33,794 nucleotides of DNA. Origin: an uncultured Alphaproteobacteria bacterium. Lineage in GTDB: Bacteria > Pseudomonadota > Alphaproteobacteria > RF32 > CAG-239. Shown here piece after piece: positions 17,079 to 24,623 of the stretch. The DNA is taken from positions 1 through 33,794 of the forward strand of contig CALXRS010000018.1 in assembly GCA_944390915.1 (NCBI GenBank), read 5' to 3'. The translations under genes were made by a program, and so were the position numbers. Each line of letters opens with the position of its first letter. The first letter of the stretch is position 1. The notes under the pieces were generated by a model. The model was not told the DNA's origin. It made no database searches and saw only the letters and a list, made by a program, of their open reading frames with translations.

Positions 17079-17086
17079 GCGAGTTT
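17058..17086 (-). terminator. Rho-independent terminator of acpP
   Basis: AAACTCGCTT and AAGCGAGTTT (17061-17070 and 17077-17086) form the stem. On the minus strand a run of six T residues follows (17058-17063). It starts about 25 bases after the acpP stop codon. Confidence 0.85.
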
Positions 17087-17108
17087 AAGCATCGTCACAA
17101 CAACGGAA

Positions 17109-17342
17109 TTAAGCGTTTTTGTTCAGATAATCAATGGCATCTTTAACCGTCAGGATTTTTTCGGCGGCCTCATCGGGAATTTCGCAACCGAATTCTTCTT
17201 CAAAAGCCATAACCAGTTCAACGGTATCCAGGCTGTCGGCGCCCAGATCGTCGATAAAGCTGGCATTGTCGGTTACTTTTGATTCTTCAACGCCAAGATG
17301 TTCCGCAACAATTTTCTTAACGCGATTAGCTGTATCAGTCAT
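17109..17342 (-). CDS. acpP: Acyl carrier protein
   Basis: The 77-residue acidic protein carries fatty-acyl chains on 4'-phosphopantetheine. The attachment serine is S37 in [18 protein letters not shown]. The helices [15 protein letters not shown] and [13 protein letters not shown] are typical. The start at 17342 has an AGAGG site; the frame extends 26 codons further, which is not the usual ACP start. A leader of about 75 bases and a strong promoter lie upstream. It precedes fabF, as in many proteobacteria, but fabG is not adjacent. Confidence 0.97.
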   Translation of the reverse strand: MTDTANRVKKIVAEHLGVEESKVTDNASFIDDLGADSLDTVELVMAFEEEFGCEIPDEAAEKILTVKDAIDYLNKNA

Positions 17343-17423
17343 TTGATAAACCTCTAAAAAATACATTAAAACAACAAAGTTTTGGGCATTGTTCGACCGC
17401 CCGTGTTGCCTTGTTAGCACAAT

Positions 17424-17452
17424 TTTATATTAATTGACAAGCATTTTTTCAA
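17424..17452 (-). promoter_or_regulatory. Promoter of acpP
   Basis: On the minus strand TTGAAA (17447-17452) and TATAAA (17424-17429) are 17 bases apart, about 80 bases before the acpP ATG. A partly overlapping TTGTCA with a downstream CTAACA is a weaker alternative. Confidence 0.65.
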
Positions 17453-17545
17453 AAAATTCCCTTTTCTTTTGCGGCAGACGGCCGGCAATTCTTGATTTTT
17501 CTTGCCTTGCGAAAAAAATTTAAAGTGTATAAAGTTGTTGGCGTC

Positions 17546-17572
17546 TTGACATTTTTCGGTCGAAGCATAACT
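17546..17572 (+). promoter_or_regulatory. Possible promoter of the 17611 gene
   Basis: TTGACA at 17546-17551 matches the -35 consensus. The -10 candidate ATAACT (17567-17572) is at 15 bases and is weak. It lies about 40 bases before the small membrane-anchored protein gene. Confidence 0.4.
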
Positions 17573-17610
17573 ATTTGTTTATCACTTTCAGACCAAAGGC
17601 TTACGGATAG

Positions 17611-17865
17611 ATGCAAAAACTGTTTTTTACAATTCTGATAATCGTTACCGTTCTGGTTACCATCCGTCTGCATAACCAGGAGAGCGGCGGAGCAACCGGA
17701 CTGTTTGCCAACACCGCAACGACGGAAACGCTGATTCCCGACGCACCGATGCCCGAACCGGATGAAAATTCTCCCGCTACCGATGATGAAGAAACGGACG
17801 GAGAATTCAGAGAAGAACACCCCGAAATAACCTCCGGCGACGAAGAAACGCTGATAGAAGAATAA
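17611..17865 (+). CDS. Small membrane-anchored acidic protein, unknown function
   Basis: The 84-residue product has one N-terminal hydrophobic segment (KLFFTILIIVTVLVTI). A Pro-, Asp-, Glu- and Thr-rich tail follows (DAPMPEPDENSP, DDEETDGE) that is probably unstructured. No family is recognised. The Shine-Dalgarno sequence is weak. It precedes the lactate dehydrogenase gene by 97 bases on the same strand. Codon use resembles that of its neighbours and a -35 consensus lies upstream, so I consider it likely real. Confidence 0.5.
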   Translation: MQKLFFTILIIVTVLVTIRLHNQESGGATGLFANTATTETLIPDAPMPEPDENSPATDDEETDGEFREEHPEITSGDEETLIEE

Positions 17866-17962
17866 AACTGCCCAACAAATATTTTTTAAGCCGCGGCGCT
17901 TGCTTTTCAGCCTGCGCGCACATACATACAATCAAAGAAGAAAACTCAAGGAGACAAATATT

Positions 17963-18910
17963 ATGCTTAACATCGGAATCATCGGCGCCGGCGGGGTCGG
18001 CAGCACGGCCGCTTTTGCCCTGATGCTGCGCGGCATCGCACGCAGCGTCGTTCTCATTGACCAAAACCGCAAACGCGCCGAAGCGGAAGCCGAAGACATC
18101 GCGCATGCCGCGCCTTTTGCCTATGCCAACAAAATCAAAGCCGGCGACTATCCGGACTTAAACAACGCCGACGTCATCATCATCACCGCCGGCGCCAACC
18201 AAAAACCCGGCGAAACGCGCAACGACCTTTTGGCTACCAATGTCAAAATTTTTGAAAATATCATTCCCTCCGTAAAAGAACATGCCCCGAACGCCATTTT
18301 GATTATCGCCTCCAACCCGATGGACGTGATGACAACCGTTGCTCTGCGGCTTTCGGGCTTTTCCGAAGACCGCGTGTTCGGCAGCGGCACGGTGCTCGAC
18401 ACGGCGCGTTTTCGCACGCTTCTCGGCTACCATCTCGGTGTTTCGCCAAAATCGCTGCACGCCAACGTGCTCGGCGAGCACGGCGACAGCGAAGTGCTTA
18501 TCTGGTCAAACGCCGTCGCCGGCACCGTTCGCCTTGAACAACTGGCGCACGACTTAAACCGCCCGCTGCCGCAGCAGGTGAAAAACGAAATTGACGACAA
18601 CGTGCGCAACGCCGCCTACAAAATCATCGACGGCAAAGGCTCCACCACTTTCGGCATCGCCGGAGCGCTCTGCCGTATCTGTCAGGCCATCGACGGCAAC
18701 GAATACGCCGTTCTGAATGTTTCCGCCTTTCATCACGAAGTTGAAGGCGTTAAGGAAATCTGCATGTCCATGCCCTGCATTATCGGCAAACGCGGCATTC
18801 ACAACCGCCTCTACCCCGACTTCAGCCCGGAAGAGCACGAAAGCTTAAAACAAAGCGCGGAAACCATCAAAGGCTTTACGGAAACGGCACTGGCCTGCAT
18901 CCGCAAATAA
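17963..18910 (+). CDS. ldh: L-lactate dehydrogenase
   Basis: The 315-residue NAD-dependent enzyme interconverts pyruvate and L-lactate. The nucleotide loop is GAGGVGSTAAF. The specificity loop reads GANQKPGETR, with Q80 where malate dehydrogenases have Arg, which favours lactate. R86 follows in the loop. R149 in DTARFR and H173 in GEHGDSEV complete the catalytic set. The C-terminal part (EVEGVKEICMSMPCIIGKRGI) fits the family. AAGGAG stands before the ATG at 17963; the longer frame upstream lacks support. The enzyme implies fermentative growth. A terminator follows. Confidence 0.94.
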   Translation: MLNIGIIGAGGVGSTAAFALMLRGIARSVVLIDQNRKRAEAEAEDIAHAAPFAYANKIKAGDYPDLNNADVIIITAGANQKPGETRNDLLATNVKIFENIIPSVKEHAPNAILIIASNPMDVMTTVALRLSGFSEDRVFGSGTVLDTARFRTLLGYHLGVSPKSLHANVLGEHGDSEVLIWSNAVAGTVRLEQLAHDLNRPLPQQVKNEIDDNVRNAAYKIIDGKGSTTFGIAGALCRICQAIDGNEYAVLNVSAFHHEVEGVKEICMSMPCIIGKRGIHNRLYPDFSPEEHESLKQSAETIKGFTETALACIRK

Positions 18911-18955
18911 CCTCCGCCGAAGCTTTCGCGTAAGGCACGGAGTTTTTTAAAACAC

Positions 18956-18988
18956 AAAAGAGCATCTTTGTCAGAGATGCTCTTTTTT
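18956..18988 (+). terminator. Terminator between ldh and the convergent gene
   Basis: AAGAGCATCT and AGATGCTCTT (18958-18967 and 18975-18984) form a ten-pair stem followed by T residues to 18988. A-rich sequence on the other side may let it also end the minus-strand gene that stops at 19007. Confidence 0.85.
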
Positions 18989-19006
18989 CTTCAATCTACC
19001 CGTACG

Positions 19007-19477
19007 TCAGGTTCCGCACATACGGTCAAAGGCAAGCACCAGCGCTTTTTCGGCATGACCGCGGAAAAAAGACCGTGCTTCTTCGCATAAATCACGTTTC
19101 TTGGCATATTTTAACGTGTTTTTCGCCTTTTTGTTTCTAACTAAAACCTTTTGCGAATTTTTGCTCAATTCGTGATACTTGGCATAAATCGACAAGGTCT
19201 TCGGATAACGCACCAGCAAAGCTTCGACATAAGAACAGCAGCGATAAAGAGGAAAATATATTTCAAACAAATCTCTACGTCCGCTTTCCACCAGTTTTCG
19301 CTCGGCTTCGGGATCCAGTTGATACATATTGACGTAGCATTCAAATTTTGCCGTGTCGCGAAGCATAATCAGTTCAAACTGAGCTTTGATTTTCAACTTA
19401 CCCTGGCTTATCCGGTCTTTGAATTCGCGCAAACTGTAATATCTTACCAGCGCGATTTGATTATCTAATGTTTCCAT
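19007..19477 (-). CDS. Hypothetical helical repeat-like protein
   Basis: The 156-residue product looks all-helical and basic. Phrases such as FECYVNMYQLDPEAERKLVESGRRDLFEIYF suggest a short helical repeat of the type YI..YxLxxxAExxLIxxG, here in one or two diverged copies. This resemblance is from memory and weak. No signal peptide or membrane segment is visible. No Shine-Dalgarno sequence precedes the ATG, which follows an A+T-rich stretch with TATATA. It is a single-gene unit convergent to ldh and divergent from the Cys-rich protein gene. Function unknown. Confidence 0.6.
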   Translation of the reverse strand: METLDNQIALVRYYSLREFKDRISQGKLKIKAQFELIMLRDTAKFECYVNMYQLDPEAERKLVESGRRDLFEIYFPLYRCCSYVEALLVRYPKTLSIYAKYHELSKNSQKVLVRNKKAKNTLKYAKKRDLCEEARSFFRGHAEKALVLAFDRMCGT

Positions 19478-19553
19478 AGTAATATTTTTTATATACTTTC
19501 AGTGTCCGATTTTTTTGTCCAACAGTCAAGAGTTTTTTTATTGTCACAGAAGA

Positions 19554-19583
19554 TTGTTGAATTTTTTTTCGTTTTGTTATATC
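19554..19583 (+). promoter_or_regulatory. Possible promoter of the Cys-rich exported protein gene
   Basis: TTGTTG (19554-19559) and TATATC (19578-19583) are 18 bases apart; an overlapping TTGAAT gives 15. The A+T-rich context limits confidence. Confidence 0.4.
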
Positions 19584-19614
19584 CTTTAAAGTAGAATTAA
19601 AAGGAGAAAACACA

Positions 19615-19962
19615 ATGCGCAAACTTTGGACATTTTTGCTGGCTGCAACATTTTCCGTTATCGGCGGCTATTCCGCCACGGCGGGCGTGCGCTTCATTAC
19701 CGATGTTCCGTACAACACGATTGAAAGCGTTGTCTCCTCTTCCGCTTCGGAGAGCGGCCAGTCCCGTTGCGCGGCGGCCGGATACACCAAAACCGTAGAT
19801 TCGTGTTCGCGGGGCAAGATAGCCGTTCGCCCCTGCCCGTATAATTCGAGATATTTCAAGGCCTGTTGCGAGCCCAAATATAAACACAGCAAAGAATATT
19901 GCTACAAAAAAGGCAAAACGCCGAGCAGACATTCCTGCGCCGGCATGTACGCCTGCGAATAA
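19615..19962 (+). CDS. Exported cysteine-rich small protein
   Basis: The 115-residue product has a signal peptide (MRKLWTFLLAATFSVIGGYS, cleavage probably after ATA). The mature part has eight cysteines: SRCAAAG, DSCSRG, RPCPYN, ACCEPK, EYCYK, HSCAG and YACE. An even number in an exported protein suggests four disulfides. It is also rich in Tyr and Lys. I do not recognise a named family. A strong AAAGGAG site precedes the ATG and a terminator follows, so expression is well supported. It is a single-gene unit in a cluster of lineage-specific small genes around ldh. Confidence 0.72.
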   Translation: MRKLWTFLLAATFSVIGGYSATAGVRFITDVPYNTIESVVSSSASESGQSRCAAAGYTKTVDSCSRGKIAVRPCPYNSRYFKACCEPKYKHSKEYCYKKGKTPSRHSCAGMYACE

Positions 19963-19986
19963 AGATATATTGCGATTCGCTTTGTC

Positions 19987-20020
19987 ATGCCCTGCTCCGC
20001 GGACGGAGGAGGGCATTTTT
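19987..20020 (+). terminator. Terminator of the Cys-rich protein gene
   Basis: ATGCCCT-CTCCG and CGGAG-AGGGCAT pair with one G-G mismatch, then a T run (20016-20020) follows. It starts about 25 bases after the stop codon. Confidence 0.8.
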
Positions 20021-20069
20021 CTTACCGCAAACATTTCTGCTTCGGCATAGCGTTAACATATTGTTATTT

Positions 20070-20426
20070 TTAACTTGATTTTCTGATGCGTTGCCGGCCG
20101 ATGATGGCATTCACGTAATCAAATTCCGCAAACGAACGATAGGCCTCGTCATAGCTGCGTCGATCATATTCGTAAAAAACCTTGTTGGCCAGCATCTTAA
20201 TAGCATTATCAATTTTTTCAAACGCGGCGTTGTAGTCCGCGTTGAAATTATTTTTCACCTTTTTTTTAATCAGCGAATGATAGGCATTGATCACTTTTAA
20301 GGTTTCGTCGGCGGAATTGGCATAACCTTTGGCCTCAAAATCATGCATAATCTGAGCCGTGGTCTGATAAAAGCATTTATTTGTCAAAATATTTCTTTGT
20401 TTGGTATTACTACTGTCTATGATCAT
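20070..20426 (-). CDS. Hypothetical protein
   Basis: The 118-residue product appears helical and soluble, with AEFDYVNAIIGRQRIRKSS at its end and Tyr/Asp-rich stretches (FYEYDRRSYDEAYRSFAEF). No family is recognised. I chose the ATG at 20426 with GGGA before it; a TTG start eight codons upstream is possible and would make the N-terminus more hydrophobic. A consensus-like promoter lies upstream. It is a single-gene unit between the Cys-rich protein gene (convergent) and secF. Confidence 0.6.
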   Translation of the reverse strand: MIIDSSNTKQRNILTNKCFYQTTAQIMHDFEAKGYANSADETLKVINAYHSLIKKKVKNNFNADYNAAFEKIDNAIKMLANKVFYEYDRRSYDEAYRSFAEFDYVNAIIGRQRIRKSS

Positions 20427-20459
20427 AATCCCAATACCCAAAATTAACAAATCAGTTTT

Positions 20460-20488
20460 TTTATACCATAAATTTTACCTTCTGGCAA
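20460..20488 (-). promoter_or_regulatory. Promoter of the 20070-20426 gene
   Basis: On the minus strand TTGCCA (20483-20488) and TATAAA (20460-20465) are 17 bases apart, about 35 bases before the ATG. Confidence 0.65.
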
Positions 20489-20526
20489 CATCTTTTGCGC
20501 CCTAGCCCGAACGCCCCGCAAATATG

Positions 20527-20561
20527 AAAAAACTGCTCCGGTTACCCGAAGCAGTTTTTTT
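20527..20561 (-). terminator. Terminator of the yajC-secD-secF unit
   Basis: AAACTGCT-CGG and CCG-AGCAGTTT pair around a short loop. On the minus strand a T run follows (20527-20532). It lies just after the secF stop codon. Confidence 0.85.
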
Positions 20562-20581
20562 GTAAAACACACCGCGCGGAT

Positions 20582-21520
20582 CTATTCGACGTTGCCGAAC
20601 GGATTGACGGCTTTGTCTTTGTCCTGATTGGCGCGCAGATTGAAAAGGTTGAGCATGGTGCTCGAAACATAAATGGAAGAATATGTTCCCACAACCACGC
20701 CCCACATAATCGTAAACGAAAAACTGCGCAGCGTGTCACCGCCGAAGATAAACAGGGCGACCGAGGCAAAAAACGTCGTCAGACCGGTCAAAATCGTGCG
20801 CGAGAAAATGTCGTTCACGCTCTTGTTGAGCAGTTCGTACTGCGGCATTTTCTTATATTTGCGCAGGTTTTCGCGGATACGGTCGTAGTTGACCACCGTA
20901 TCGTTAACGGAATAGCCGGCAAGCGTTAAAATGGCGGCAACCGTCGTTAAACTGAAATCAAAACCAAACAGCGACAACAGGCCGAGCGTGGTCACCAGAT
21001 CGTGGATAAGCCCGATCATGGCGCCCAGAGCAAACTGCCATTCAAAACGGAACCAGATATAGAGCGAAATGGCCAGAACGGCGATAATCGAGGCAATGGT
21101 GCCGGCTTTTTTCAGCTCGTCGCCCACCTGCGGGCCGACGGCTTCCACCCGACGATATTCATACCCGCTGCCGAGCACTTCCTTGATGGCGTTGATGGCT
21201 TCCTGCTGCGCTTTTTCGTCGGTTGCCTTGGTTTGGGCGCGAATCATCATTTCATCGCCCGCTTCGCCGACGGATTGCAGGTTGACGTCGTCCAGATCCA
21301 CATTTTCCAGCTGTTTGCGCACTTCTTCCATATCAATCTTTTCGGGGCTCTTCAGCTCTATCAGAATGCCGCCCGAAAAGTCTATGCCGTAGTTAAAACC
21401 CTTAAAAACGATACAGACCACGGATAAAACCACCATGGCTATCGACAGCGCGTAGCCCGCTTTGCGAAACTTCATAAAGTCGATGTTTGTATCTTTGGTT
21501 ACCCAGCTTAAAATTGTCAT
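20582..21520 (-). CDS. secF: Protein translocase subunit SecF
   Basis: The 312-residue inner-membrane protein works with SecD to drive protein export using the proton gradient. Visible features are the first membrane segment (AGYALSIAMVVLSVVCIVF), the FNYGIDFSGGILIELK motif, the periplasmic part with VRKQLENVDLDDV, and the five further membrane segments with GYSVNDTVVNYDRIREN and SRTILTGLTTFFASVALFIFGG. AAGGAT precedes the ATG. It lies 28 bases after secD, and a terminator follows. Confidence 0.96.
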   Translation of the reverse strand: MTILSWVTKDTNIDFMKFRKAGYALSIAMVVLSVVCIVFKGFNYGIDFSGGILIELKSPEKIDMEEVRKQLENVDLDDVNLQSVGEAGDEMMIRAQTKATDEKAQQEAINAIKEVLGSGYEYRRVEAVGPQVGDELKKAGTIASIIAVLAISLYIWFRFEWQFALGAMIGLIHDLVTTLGLLSLFGFDFSLTTVAAILTLAGYSVNDTVVNYDRIRENLRKYKKMPQYELLNKSVNDIFSRTILTGLTTFFASVALFIFGGDTLRSFSFTIMWGVVVGTYSSIYVSSTMLNLFNLRANQDKDKAVNPFGNVE

Positions 21521-21548
21521 TTTTTATTATCCTTAAATTTTTTCTCAG

Positions 21549-23093
21549 TTAAATCGGCAATTTGGTCGGTTTGTATTTGTTCAGCCAGCCGGTAATAATC
21601 AGGCGGGTGACGGTAACCGACGTAAACATCGACGTGGCAATACCGATGGCCAGAGTCACCGCAAAGCCGCGTACCGGACCGGTGCCGAAATACAGCAGCA
21701 CGAAAGCGGCCACCAGCGTCGTCAGGTTGGAGTCGACAATGGTCGACCAGGCTTCGTTGAAGCCGGCTTCCGCGGCGTCGCGGGTCGAGCGGCCGTTTTT
21801 GACCTCTTCGCGCATGCGTTCAAAAATAAGCACGTTGGCGTCCACCGCCATGCCGATGGTCAGGATAATACCGGCAATGCCCGGCAGGGTAAGCGTGGCT
21901 CCCATAATGCTCAAAACGCCGAGCAGCAGGAAGAGGTTGAGAAAGACGGTAACGGTTGTAAAAACGCCGAACAGGCCGTAAGCCGCCAGCATGAAGGCCA
22001 CCACGGCGATAAGACCGATAACCGAGGCGGTGATGCCTTCCCTGATCGAATCCGAGCCAAGCCCGGCGCCGACGGTTCTTTCCTCCAACACTTCCAACGG
22101 TGCGGGCAAAGCGCCGGAACGCAGCAGTAAAGCGAGTTCCTGAGCCGATTCGACGGTAAAGTTGCCGCTTATCTGACCGGAGCCGCCCAAAATGGCGGTC
22201 TGGATGTTCGGAGCGGAGATAACTTCGTTGTCAAGCACGATGGCCAGCCGTTCGCCGACATGGTTTTGGGTGGCTTCGCCGAACTTTTTGCCACCGTAGT
22301 TGTCAAATTTGAAGCTGACAATCGGCATGCCGCCGTCAAAAGCGGCGCGGGCATCCACCAGATGTTCGCCGGTAACCACCGGTTTGCGCTCAATCACCAG
22401 CGTTTCTCCCTCGGCGCTGTTAATCAGACGGGAGGAATTGCTCAGTTTGCCGCGGCGGGCGTCGGCGGCGGTCGTGCGGCTGTCGACCAGATGGAACGAC
22501 AGTTTGGCCGTCTTGCCGAGCAGAGCCTTGATACGTTCGGGGTTTTGTTCGCCCGGCAGCTGCACGGCTATGCGGTCGCTTCCCTGACTTTGGATGGAAG
22601 GTTCGGTGGTGCCGGTTTCGTCCACGCGGCGGCGGACGATTTCAATCGACTGGTCGATAATTTTGAGTTTGAGTTCGTTTAAGGCCAGTTCCTTATAGCG
22701 GATTTCGATAACGCCGTCGGCGTTTTCGGTAACCTCAACATCCGGATTCATTTTGCGAAAGGCGGAAATTGCCTTGCTGCGGGAGTTGAGGTTGTCGATT
22801 TTAACCTTAACGCTGTCGGCGCCGGTTTTCAGGTTCTGATAGCGGATTCTGCCTTCGCGCATGGCCTGGCGGGCTTCGTCTTCGATCTGCCCCATCCGTT
22901 CTTTGATAACGTCGTCGATTTTAACTTCCAGAAGCAGGTTGGAGCCGCCCTGCAGGTCGAGCCCCAGATTGACGGGGTGCCACCAGGAGGGCAGTTTGAC
23001 GCTGTCGCCGAGGAAGTTCGGCACGGCAAAAAATATTCCGGCTAAACAGATAGCAAGAATGATGTAAATTCTGGTTGGTGATAGTTTATACAT
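21549..23093 (-). CDS. secD: Protein translocase subunit SecD
   Basis: The 514-residue partner of SecF has six membrane segments and a large periplasmic domain. Family motifs are GLDLQGGSNLLLEV (about 44-57), RRRVDETGTTEPSIQSQGSDRIAVQLPG, LRSGALPAPLEVLEERTVGAGLG and GMAVDANVLIFERMREE. The length is shorter than E. coli SecD (about 615) but usual for many alphaproteobacteria. AGAGGA precedes the start. yajC ends 14 bases upstream. Confidence 0.97.
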   Translation of the reverse strand: MYKLSPTRIYIILAICLAGIFFAVPNFLGDSVKLPSWWHPVNLGLDLQGGSNLLLEVKIDDVIKERMGQIEDEARQAMREGRIRYQNLKTGADSVKVKIDNLNSRSKAISAFRKMNPDVEVTENADGVIEIRYKELALNELKLKIIDQSIEIVRRRVDETGTTEPSIQSQGSDRIAVQLPGEQNPERIKALLGKTAKLSFHLVDSRTTAADARRGKLSNSSRLINSAEGETLVIERKPVVTGEHLVDARAAFDGGMPIVSFKFDNYGGKKFGEATQNHVGERLAIVLDNEVISAPNIQTAILGGSGQISGNFTVESAQELALLLRSGALPAPLEVLEERTVGAGLGSDSIREGITASVIGLIAVVAFMLAAYGLFGVFTTVTVFLNLFLLLGVLSIMGATLTLPGIAGIILTIGMAVDANVLIFERMREEVKNGRSTRDAAEAGFNEAWSTIVDSNLTTLVAAFVLLYFGTGPVRGFAVTLAIGIATSMFTSVTVTRLIITGWLNKYKPTKLPI

Positions 23094-23107
23094 TGAGCAT
23101 GTTCCTC

Positions 23108-23491
23108 TTATTTCTTTTTAACGGCCTTGTCCGCGGGTTTGGCGGCGGGTTCTTCGCCGTCGATGACGTTGCGGACGGTGGCGCGGCTGACGGTGATAAT
23201 GATGCCTTTGGCTATTTCCACCTCAAGTTTTTCCTCGTCGGCTTTGGTAACGGTGCCGTAAATGCCGCCGCCGGTTACGATTTTATCGCCTTTTTTAATG
23301 GCATCGAGCATGGTCTGATGCTGGGCGATTTTTTTCTGTTGCGGACGGATGAGGATAAAATAGAAGATCAGAAAAATAAGCGCCAGCTGAACAAGCGTGC
23401 TGGCCATGGACGTTTGCGGCGAAGAAGCCGCCGCGGCGGAGGCGGTCGATGCCAGGCCGGCAGTCTGCGCCAAAGCGTCATTTATAAACAT
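23108..23491 (-). CDS. yajC: Sec translocase accessory protein YajC
   Basis: The 127-residue protein has one membrane segment (LVQLALIFLIFYFILI) followed by RPQQKKIAQHQTMLDAIKKGDKIVTGGGIYGTV, the hallmark of YajC, and a basic C-terminal tail. YajC associates with SecDF. The start at 23491 has GGAG seven bases before it; an upstream in-frame ATG at 23536 is less likely. It is the first gene of yajC-secD-secF. Confidence 0.95.
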   Translation of the reverse strand: MFINDALAQTAGLASTASAAAASSPQTSMASTLVQLALIFLIFYFILIRPQQKKIAQHQTMLDAIKKGDKIVTGGGIYGTVTKADEEKLEVEIAKGIIITVSRATVRNVIDGEEPAAKPADKAVKKK

Positions 23492-23524
23492 TTTTTTCTC
23501 CTTGCGATAAATTGACTGGACAAG

Positions 23525-23552
23525 AATATACACCATTATCTATGGATAACAA
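23525..23552 (-). promoter_or_regulatory. Probable promoter of yajC-secD-secF
   Basis: On the minus strand TTGTTA (23547-23552) and TATATT (23525-23530) are 16 bases apart. Further upstream, the tandem TTGACG and TTGACT sequences are alternative -35 boxes. Confidence 0.45.
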
Positions 23553-23591
23553 CCATAAAAAGTCAAGTCGTCAACAGATTTTTGCTTAATT

Positions 23592-24452
23592 TTACGGCAG
23601 GTAGTTGAGCGGGTTGACCGCTTTGGTGCCGGCGCGGATTTCAAAATGCAGCTGCGGACTGTTGACGCCGCCGGTTGAGCCGACAACGGCAATTTTTTCG
23701 CCGCGCGCCACTTTTTGCCCTTTTTTCACCAGCAGCCGGTCGTTGTGGGCATAGGCGGTGATGTAGCCGTCGCCGTGGCGGATGAGAATGAGGTTGCCGA
23801 AGCCTTTGAGCTCGTTGCCGGCATAGGCGACGGTGCCGGCGTCGGCGGCGCGGACGGCGGTGCCGCGGGCGGCTTTGATGTTGATGCCGTCATTGGCGCG
23901 CCCCTTGCCGATGGTGCCGAATTTGGAAACGACGGTGCCCCGAACCGGCCACGAAAACTTGCTTTTGCGGTTGGTGGAAACAACGCGCCGGCGATAGGAG
24001 GTTTTCCGCGCGGTTGTTTTTGCGCGGGCTGAGGGCGTATATTTTTTGCCGGCAGTGCGGCGGGCGGTTGCTTTTTGCGCCGGTTGCGCGGCCGCGCTCC
24101 CCTGCAGCATGATTTTTTGGCCGATGGCAAGCGTATAGGGATAGGAAAGTCCGTTGACCCGCTTCAGGCTGTTGACGTCAACGCCGTATTGGCGGGAGAT
24201 GCTGTAAAGCGTGTCGCCGCGGGCAACGATGTGATAGGTGCTGACCGGCAGCCGCAGCACCTGTCCCACCTTGAGCGTGTAGGGCGGTTTGAGGTTGTTG
24301 GCGTCGATAACGTCGCGCAACGGCAGCCCGTAGCGCCGCGAGATGCTGTAGAGCGTGTCGCCGCGGTCAACCACGACCGTTTCCGGCGTGCCGAACAGCG
24401 ACGTGCACCCCGCCAGCCACAAAAGCAATATTCCCGTCAGCAGTTTTTTCAA
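23592..24452 (-). CDS. nlpD: NlpD-like lipoprotein with two LysM domains and a degenerate LytM/M23 domain
   Basis: With a TTG start at 24452 the product has 286 residues and begins with a lipoprotein signal (MKKLLTGILLLWLAGC, lipobox LAGC). An ATG further upstream would give an implausibly long N-terminus. Two LysM peptidoglycan-binding modules follow (VVVDRGDTLYSISRRYG, HIVARGDTLYSISRQYG), then a basic linker, then a LytM domain (AYAHNDRLLVKKGQKV, STGGVNSPQLHFEIRAG). The zinc site HxGxD reads NDGIN, so it lacks key ligands, as in E. coli NlpD and EnvC. It therefore probably activates cell-wall amidases at division and does not cut peptidoglycan itself. GAGG lies 11 bases before the TTG. Confidence 0.85.
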   Translation of the reverse strand: MKKLLTGILLLWLAGCTSLFGTPETVVVDRGDTLYSISRRYGLPLRDVIDANNLKPPYTLKVGQVLRLPVSTYHIVARGDTLYSISRQYGVDVNSLKRVNGLSYPYTLAIGQKIMLQGSAAAQPAQKATARRTAGKKYTPSARAKTTARKTSYRRRVVSTNRKSKFSWPVRGTVVSKFGTIGKGRANDGINIKAARGTAVRAADAGTVAYAGNELKGFGNLILIRHGDGYITAYAHNDRLLVKKGQKVARGEKIAVVGSTGGVNSPQLHFEIRAGTKAVNPLNYLP

Positions 24453-24482
24453 CGCCGGTTTGACCTCATTAAATATTTTACG

Positions 24483-24494
24483 ACAATATATTGT
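24483..24494. other. 12-base perfect palindrome in the nlpD-suf divergent region
   Basis: ACAATATATTGT is its own reverse complement. It sits about 30 bases before the nlpD-like start, within a likely promoter region. It could be an operator, but in A+T-rich DNA chance occurrence is possible. Confidence 0.3.
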
Positions 24495-24536
24495 AATCGC
24501 GAGAAGTTTAATTTTTCCTTTATTCTTAAATAGAAC

Positions 24537-24565
24537 TTGCATTTTCGACGGAAAAAAAGTACATT
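24537..24565 (+). promoter_or_regulatory. Possible promoter of the suf operon
   Basis: TTGCAT (24537-24542) and TACATT (24560-24565) are 17 bases apart, about 60 bases before the sufB ATG. Both boxes are only partial matches. A short inverted repeat TTCT-TAAAT-AGAA lies just upstream. I saw no convincing full binding site of a known iron regulator. Confidence 0.4.
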
Positions 24566-24623
24566 GACGGGCAGTAAAAAAGAATGAAAAAAGCAAAAAT
24601 ACCCTGGCACAAAAGAGGAACGG

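Noticed and set aside
15961..17088. Plus-strand open frame of 375 codons opposite fabF
   Set aside because: FabF on the other strand has full active-site motifs; this frame shows none.
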